Below are positions 23,297-27,844 of a DNA stretch of 27,844 bases, in pieces. Under the pieces are notes generated by a model. It saw nothing but the letters and a program-made list of their open reading frames with translations. It did no database searches and was not told the origin of the DNA. Position numbers and translations under genes: made by a program. Every line of letters starts with the position of its first letter. The first letter of the stretch is position 1. The DNA comes from Deltaproteobacteria bacterium RBG_13_52_11. Lineage in GTDB: Bacteria; Desulfobacterota; B13-G15; RBG-16-54-18. The stretch is taken from positions 23,851 through 51,694 of the forward strand of contig MGQF01000050.1 in the NCBI GenBank assembly GCA_001797745.1, written 5' to 3'.

Positions 23297-25279
23297 TCAT
23301 AATTCCGCTGCGACATGAAAGGCATCATGGATTGCAGCCATCAGGTTGCGCGGATTCAAGCAATCGCCGACAACGTAGACCTCCCTTGCCAATCCTTGAA
23401 GCGCATTCACTGTTTCTTGTCGAGGCTTGACGCCCAACGACAAAACTACGGTATCAGCGGGTATTTCAATGCGCTTACCCTTCTTATCTGTGACGAGAGC
23501 GCCCTTGTCTGTTATTTCTTCCAGCTTCACCTCTGTCTTGAATTCAACACCATGCTGATGAAGTAATTCCATCAAAGTGATTTTGTTAACGAATGTAGTA
23601 TCTTTTGCAATTTCCATTTCACCAATCATGTCAATGATCATGACTTTCTTGCCCTGCCGAGCAAGGTGCAGGGCGGTTTCACATCCGGTCAGTCCGGCTC
23701 CAGCCACTACCACCCTTTCTCCTGTTGTTGCCCGCCCCGTGTCCACGTCACCTGCCCACACAACATGAGGCTTTTTGATGCCGGGGATATCCGGAATGAG
23801 CGGTTCCGCACCAACAGCCACAATGAGCACATCCGGTTTCGCCGCTTTGATGGAATCGGCAGTCGCCTCAGTCGATAATGTGACTTCCACGGGAGAATGT
23901 TTGGTCTTCTCGATCATCCACTCTAAATACCTCTTCATGTCGTTTTTGAATGAAGGCGATGCCGCAATACGGAGGGTTCCACCAAGTTCTTTTCCCTTCT
24001 CGTATAAGGTTACTTGATGGCCCCTCGAAGACGCTATTAAAGCAGCTTCCATACCCGCAGGACCGCCTCCGACTACGACGACCTTCTTCTTCTTTTCCGG
24101 CAATCTAATGTATCTATACTCAATTTCCCTACCGATTACCGGATTTACGGCACACCGAACCGGGAGGGAATCCTTGGGCCTCTCACCGCATACATTGCAG
24201 CGAAGGCAGGGCCTGATGTCATCAATCTCTCCTTGGTACGTCTTATTGACGATTGCAGGATCCGCAATATGGGCGCGCCCCATGGCGACGATATCGGCCT
24301 TCCCTTCTGCGATAATCTTATCGGCCATTTCCAGATCTATAATGGAACCAACACATGTTACCGGAATGTGCACGGCTTTCTTTATCTTTTCCGCACGGTG
24401 AACATTATAGGCATGAGGGAAATAATAAGGCTGTGCCATATGCGTAATGTATTTGGGTTCTGCTATCATCCCCCCCACTGATACATTAATGAGATCTATA
24501 TTATCCTGGATCATTGTAATGAACTCGATAGTCTCCTCTTCATGCATTCCGCCCGGGACGAGTTCATCAGCGCTGATGCGATACTCCACGGCAAGCCTGT
24601 CCCCCACCTTCCTCCTGACGGCTGTCAGAAGCTCGACCACAAATCGTGCCCTGTTTTCAAGGCTGTCTCCGTAGCTATCCGTCCTTTTGTTCGAGTAAGG
24701 CGAAACAAACTGACTTAAAAGCTGTCCGTGCCCGCCGTGAATCATCACCATCTCGAACCCAGCCATCATACACCGATAAGCAGCGCTGGCAAAATTGTCT
24801 ATCACCTGGTCGATCATTGCCTGATCCATCTCCTGGACCCGGCCTACCTCTCTGCCTTCCACACGGGCCATCATCTCTTCCCCTTTAGACGGTATCGGTG
24901 AAGGGCCAATCGGATTCCTGCCGTTTATGACCCTTGGCGGCGACAACCTGCCGGAGTGATCGAGCTCGATAGAAATCTTAGCCCCGTATTTTTGGACGGC
25001 TTCTGCCAATGTGCTCAGTCCTGCAATCACCCCGTCGTCACCGAGGTTCAATTGGCCAAAGTGTCCCCGGGCGTAGTCGAAGTCCACCGCGGAGTCACCA
25101 ATGGTAACGATGCCGGCGCCCCCCCTCGCAAATGACTGGTAAAACTCAATCATCTCTCTGGTTACAAAACCATCGGGGGTGGCCATACATGCCAACATCG
25201 GGGGCGTCGCAATTCTGTTCTTCACCTTCACCGTTCCAAATCTGAAAGGCGAAAACACATGCTCATACTGATATGCCAT
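23297..25279 (-). CDS. OYE-type Fe-S flavoenzyme (2,4-dienoyl-CoA reductase/enoate reductase-like)
   Basis: This 660-residue paralogue of the downstream gene starts at ATG 25279, eight bases after AGGAG. It has the TIM barrel with SPYSNKRTDSYGDSLENRAR, the cluster motif Cys358, Cys361, Cys364 and Cys376, an FAD site VVVVGGGPAGMEAALIASSRG, and an intact second dinucleotide motif VVVAGAGLTGCETALHLARQG. The FadH active-site Tyr is Gln186 in HGGHGQLLSQF, as in some clostridial enoate-reductase relatives. It probably reduces an activated double bond with NAD(P)H. Its start overlaps the stop of a flavoprotein relic (TAATG), so it was once translationally coupled to that gene. Confidence 0.92.
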   Translation of the reverse strand: MAYQYEHVFSPFRFGTVKVKNRIATPPMLACMATPDGFVTREMIEFYQSFARGGAGIVTIGDSAVDFDYARGHFGQLNLGDDGVIAGLSTLAEAVQKYGAKISIELDHSGRLSPPRVINGRNPIGPSPIPSKGEEMMARVEGREVGRVQEMDQAMIDQVIDNFASAAYRCMMAGFEMVMIHGGHGQLLSQFVSPYSNKRTDSYGDSLENRARFVVELLTAVRRKVGDRLAVEYRISADELVPGGMHEEETIEFITMIQDNIDLINVSVGGMIAEPKYITHMAQPYYFPHAYNVHRAEKIKKAVHIPVTCVGSIIDLEMADKIIAEGKADIVAMGRAHIADPAIVNKTYQGEIDDIRPCLRCNVCGERPKDSLPVRCAVNPVIGREIEYRYIRLPEKKKKVVVVGGGPAGMEAALIASSRGHQVTLYEKGKELGGTLRIAASPSFKNDMKRYLEWMIEKTKHSPVEVTLSTEATADSIKAAKPDVLIVAVGAEPLIPDIPGIKKPHVVWAGDVDTGRATTGERVVVAGAGLTGCETALHLARQGKKVMIIDMIGEMEIAKDTTFVNKITLMELLHQHGVEFKTEVKLEEITDKGALVTDKKGKRIEIPADTVVLSLGVKPRQETVNALQGLAREVYVVGDCLNPRNLMAAIHDAFHVAAEL

Positions 25280-25461
25280 TATCGCAACTCCTGTATATAT
25301 TTTGCCGCATCTTCCCCGGCGGCATAGCGTCCGCTCATCAGACTATCCTGCTTGTTAATAACTTCCATGCGGTGGTTAATCTTAAGCAGCCCTGCAGTTT
25401 CAAAGCCCTGGCGACCTATAACAGCATGGCACTGTTGTGTGCGCAGCCGTAAGAGATGCCT
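25279..25461 (-). pseudogene. FAD flavoprotein C-terminal relic
   Basis: An open minus-strand frame without a start ends RQGFETAGLLKINHRMEVIN KQDS then LMSGRYAAGEDAAKYIQELR and stops at TAA, overlapping the next ATG as TAATG. It matches the end of the intact FAD_binding_2 flavoprotein at 7433-8884 (TMGGIKINYRMEVLNK ... SGRIAAENASDYIQGKR). About 45 residues, including the GLYAVGADTGG and SGSAFG segments, are missing from the middle, and the N-terminal ~380 residues are gone. It implies that a second flavoprotein gene once preceded the OYE pair. Confidence 0.75.
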
Positions 25462-25536
25462 TCAGCCCTTGATAAAAATATCATCATGATGTTGATTGAG
25501 TGAAACGCTGTGGGATCGCTCTATGAAACCGAATCC

Positions 25537-26199
25537 TTATTTCTTAGGATAGCCCACGACCTGGTTGAACATTATTTCCTGATCATCTCTTAATTTCAAC
25601 TTTTTATGTAGGGCGGGAATATCCATGGTTCCCCGAACGGCTGATCCCAATCCCGCGGAGGCGCAATATAAGCCAACATTCTGAGTAATTGCCCCCGTAT
25701 TGCAAGCTGAAAAGAAGACCTGCTTAGGACGATCGGGCAGCTTACTCATTTTGGCATAGTCCGCCACATAGAGCAAATGGAGCGGCGCTTCTTTGGCATA
25801 ATCCTGCGGCCCTGCTGACAAGGACCGGAGATCCTCTGCCAACACAGGGACCAAGCTGTGAGCCTTTGCATCATAAAGATATACGCCTTTAGCCAACAAT
25901 ACATAAAGATCTATGTTCTGGCTATTCATCGCCGACGGTGCTGTACGCTTTCCCGAATCAGGACGATTGATGCCATCTGCCGCCCACAACAGATCAGAAA
26001 GCATTTCCATGGGAACTGGTTCCGGACTAAATGCCTTTGATGAACATCTGTCTTTTAATGCCACCATTAATGGTTTGCCCCCCTCCATTTTTGGTTGAGG
26101 CAGGGAAATCGGTTTGAGGCCCTTAGCCAATGCATCTGTTGAAATAAAACAAAAAATTACTGCTACACAGCACATGATTTTTAATAATGGCATTTCCAT
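25537..26199 (-). CDS. exported nitroreductase-like protein
   Basis: This 220-residue protein starts at ATG 26199 behind GAGGAG. Residues 1-25 form a Sec-type signal peptide (LLKIMCCVAVIFCFISTDALA) with an AxA-like site and no lipobox or twin arginine. The mature part is a small nitroreductase/SagB-like FMN fold: LKDRCSSKAFSPEPVP (the R-S-x-R-x-F-like FMN phosphate motif), LLWAADGINRPDSGKRTAPSA, NTGAITQNVGLYCASAGLGS and a final VVGYPKK. Cytoplasmic relatives reduce nitro, quinone or other acceptors. A Sec signal on an FMN protein is unusual, because FMN is normally bound in the cytoplasm. The product may bind flavin after export or have lost catalysis. Confidence 0.85.
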   Translation of the reverse strand: MEMPLLKIMCCVAVIFCFISTDALAKGLKPISLPQPKMEGGKPLMVALKDRCSSKAFSPEPVPMEMLSDLLWAADGINRPDSGKRTAPSAMNSQNIDLYVLLAKGVYLYDAKAHSLVPVLAEDLRSLSAGPQDYAKEAPLHLLYVADYAKMSKLPDRPKQVFFSACNTGAITQNVGLYCASAGLGSAVRGTMDIPALHKKLKLRDDQEIMFNQVVGYPKK

Positions 26200-26365
26200 A
26201 GTAAGCTCTCCTCAAATTTTTGAATAACCCTCATCGTCTCATACATTTAAACATCTTTCGCACACCACTGCACATCAACCGCCCTCACGGGTATCCGGGT
26301 TCATCAACAATTTGCCTTCCGGATAGGAGAAGCCAAAAAGCTATGAATCTGTCCCCCGGATTGTG
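26200..26365. other. gap upstream of nitroreductase, nothing recognised
   Basis: This short gap includes the ribosome site of the nitroreductase gene at its left edge. Minus-strand frames are short and broken by stops. No promoter close to consensus was found. Confidence 0.4.
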
Positions 26366-26626
26366 TCAATCCACCATAAATATAAACAAAAAAAGAGGAT
26401 TGCGGTTCTTCTCGTCAACCGTGTTCCCAAAGGGGGATATGGCGCTTGTGCCTGTAAGAACAACTACCCCTTGCTGGCTGAGATATTCCGCCTCAATAAC
26501 CGCTTTCTGCTCAGCTGCCGCATGGGCATGCAACTTCTCGCGGCACTTACATAGCGATTCGACTAGCAAGGTTGCGGGCATTCCACTACCGATACCCCGC
26601 AGCCTGCTGTAAAGATATTCAACGTT
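26366..26626 (-). other. unrecognised open frame directly after orphan dctP
   Basis: Starting from the codon right after the dctP stop and in the same frame, an open stretch reads NVEYLYSRLRGIGSGMPATL then LVESLCKCREKLHAHAAAEQ, KAVIEAEYLSQQGVVVLTGT and SAISPFGN, ending at 26366. The first ATG is 26581, without a good ribosome site. The composition is protein-like (helix, then beta and glycine-rich), but no family is recognised. It may be the relic of a gene once downstream of dctP. It is not a DctQ, since it has no membrane helices. Confidence 0.3.
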
Positions 26627-27673
26627 TTACTTTTGCTTTTGTATCAGCTTCAAAGCCTCATCATATACGGCTTTCCCCGGTAGCCCCTTGGCTGCGGCCT
26701 CTGCTATCCACCTATCGTGGATTGGCTTTTTAACGAGGTCGTACCACACCTTTATCTCCTGGGGGGTAAGCTCCGTAAAGGTATGATTCTTATCTTTGCA
26801 GAATTTAACGGTCATAGCCTGCATTCCATAATCCATCTCGTAAAACTTCTCAGTATAGAAGTGGGCTGCGTCTGTCAGTATTTTTTTGACATCAGGGGGA
26901 TAGCTGTTCCATTTTTTCTCGTTCCAGATAATCCCCATCTGGGTCATGTTAACGCCGCCCTTGCCAAAAATGGTGTGAAAAGGCACCAGTTCCAAAACAT
27001 TAAAGACAAAGAGGACTGGAAAATGATTTACAACTCCATCGATTATCCCTCTCACCAAAGCCGGATGCATGTCCGTTATGTCTAGTTGTACCGCAGTGGC
27101 GGCTGACGCTTCTAACGCTTGAACCAGCATATGTTCTGCGCTATGGATCGTCAGGCCCTTCAGGTCTGCAGGGGTCTTTACCACCCTCTTATTGTTGTGG
27201 ATGTGGGTGGGCGGCATCATAGAAAACACGTACGGCATCACCCCTTTAAACTCACCTCTCACCTGGGGAAACTTTTTCATGAGTTGCACATATATCTGGC
27301 CTGCCTTTTCCTGGTCAGGCCACCCCATAAAGGGCAACTGCATGACGGTGTTGAGCAGGAGACCGTCCCGACGGTCAAGAACGTAGTAGGAAGCGTCAAC
27401 GACACCTTTTTGCGTACCAGTATACTCTTCATGGCCCAGTAAGAACTTCCCACCATGATGGACAGTCACCTTAATCCTGCCTTGGCCTAACTCATTAGCC
27501 TTTTGTGCCCAGTATGCTATGACCTGGGCCGGACCCGTCTGCTCCGGATTGTGGTCGTTGACAGTAATTTCTATTATCTGGGGTGGTGCCGCAAAAACGG
27601 GCGCGGAAACCGCTATGGCCAGCATGAGCATCACGCACGTACCGGCCGCCATTGTGAGCAATCTTCTTTTCAT
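26627..27673 (-). CDS. orphan TRAP-type substrate-binding protein (DctP family)
   Basis: This 348-residue periplasmic binding protein starts at ATG 27673 seven bases after GGAGG (ATG 27676 is an alternative one codon earlier). Residues 1-30 are a signal peptide ending in SAPVFA-A. DctP features include IIEITVNDHNPEQ at the first strand, a DLKG turn and MHPALVRGIIDGVVNHF in place of the usual EVYxALQxGxVDG. The ligand arginine expected after DLKG (KxR) is His178 (LTIHSAE). No dctQ or dctM is adjacent, so it either shares the permease encoded at 2439-4336 or works with a distant one. Confidence 0.9.
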   Translation of the reverse strand: MKRRLLTMAAGTCVMLMLAIAVSAPVFAAPPQIIEITVNDHNPEQTGPAQVIAYWAQKANELGQGRIKVTVHHGGKFLLGHEEYTGTQKGVVDASYYVLDRRDGLLLNTVMQLPFMGWPDQEKAGQIYVQLMKKFPQVRGEFKGVMPYVFSMMPPTHIHNNKRVVKTPADLKGLTIHSAEHMLVQALEASAATAVQLDITDMHPALVRGIIDGVVNHFPVLFVFNVLELVPFHTIFGKGGVNMTQMGIIWNEKKWNSYPPDVKKILTDAAHFYTEKFYEMDYGMQAMTVKFCKDKNHTFTELTPQEIKVWYDLVKKPIHDRWIAEAAAKGLPGKAVYDEALKLIQKQK

Positions 27674-27746
27674 CATGTCACCTCCTCCTTCACGTTACAT
27701 GCTGTTCGATGCGGTCATACCTCTCAGCGCTGATTTGCTCTCTGTA

Positions 27747-27764
27747 TGCCTGCTACAGCAGGCA
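27747..27764 (-). promoter_or_regulatory. perfect hairpin in the leader of the orphan dctP
   Basis: TGCCTGC-TACA-GCAGGCA is a perfect 7-4-7 inverted repeat about 70 bases upstream of the dctP start. It could be an operator or a leader hairpin. No clear promoter boxes are visible in the remaining bases to the window edge. Confidence 0.4.
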
Positions 27765-27844
27765 CCCCCCTTCCGCCTTGGATTCATTGTCTCTCTTTAC
27801 ACGGTTTTACACCTTGTATGAGCTTAAATCCTATCATCTTATCC

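Noticed and set aside
21181..25279. Reading the OYE pair plus SDRs as a true bile-acid (bai) operon
   Set aside because: BaiB, BaiE, BaiF and BaiG homologues are absent and the OYE proteins are only family-level relatives; the comparison is kept as analogy only.
1..27844. tRNA, rRNA, CRISPR arrays, prophage or toxin-antitoxin genes
   Set aside because: No cloverleaf, rRNA-like stretch, regularly spaced repeat or matching protein was seen on either strand.

Overview
The window looks like an accessory catabolic region from a strict anaerobe, most likely a sulfate-reducing or syntrophic deltaproteobacterium (Desulfobacterota, Syntrophales-like). That is inferred from gene content only: a tungsten aldehyde:ferredoxin oxidoreductase (AOR), two Fe-S/FMN/FAD dienoyl-CoA-reductase-like enzymes, tripartite (TRAP) uptake proteins, a PAS-LuxR regulator and a full set of beta-oxidation enzymes. 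There are no rRNA, tRNA, CRISPR or phage genes, and no taxonomic marker.

Layout. 1-643: 5' part of a LivK-like binding protein (-). 643-1102: its leader, with an AOR-like N-terminal relic and a dyad upstream of a promoter. 1103-2050: PAS-LuxR regulator (-). 2439-5582: dctP-dctQ-dctM TRAP operon (-). 5583-6620: no intact gene, but a decayed ISXO2/IS1595-type transposase. 6621-8884: FAD flavoprotein and SDR operon (-). 9456-11363: AOR (+) with its own promoter. 11364-11888: alcohol dehydrogenase relic. 11889-14838: 3-hydroxyacyl-CoA dehydrogenase, enoyl-CoA hydratase and thiolase operon (-). 15389-17596: acyl-CoA dehydrogenase, then a beta-keto acid cleavage enzyme (BKACE, DUF849) (+). 17597-18246: gene relics. 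18236-25279: two flavin enoate-reductase-like enzymes, zinc alcohol dehydrogenase, SDR and a second 3-hydroxyacyl-CoA dehydrogenase (-). 25279-25536: flavoprotein relic. 25537-26199: exported nitroreductase-like protein (-). 26627-27673: orphan TRAP binding protein (-).

How the genes may work together (inference). TRAP and ABC systems bring in an organic acid. Flavin and pyridine-nucleotide enzymes saturate and oxidise it. Acyl-CoA dehydrogenase, hydratase, hydroxyacyl dehydrogenase and thiolase perform beta-oxidation. The BKACE could move CoA from acetyl-CoA to a free beta-keto acid; this matters because no CoA ligase or CoA transferase lies in the window. The substrate cannot be read from the sequence. 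Paired OYE-type enzymes, SDRs and a fumarate-reductase-like flavoprotein suggest a cyclic or unsaturated acid.

The most striking feature is that several gaps hold fragments of the same families that survive intact nearby (AOR, zinc alcohol dehydrogenase, 3-hydroxyacyl-CoA dehydrogenase, FAD flavoprotein). This points to repeated duplication and loss in the cluster.
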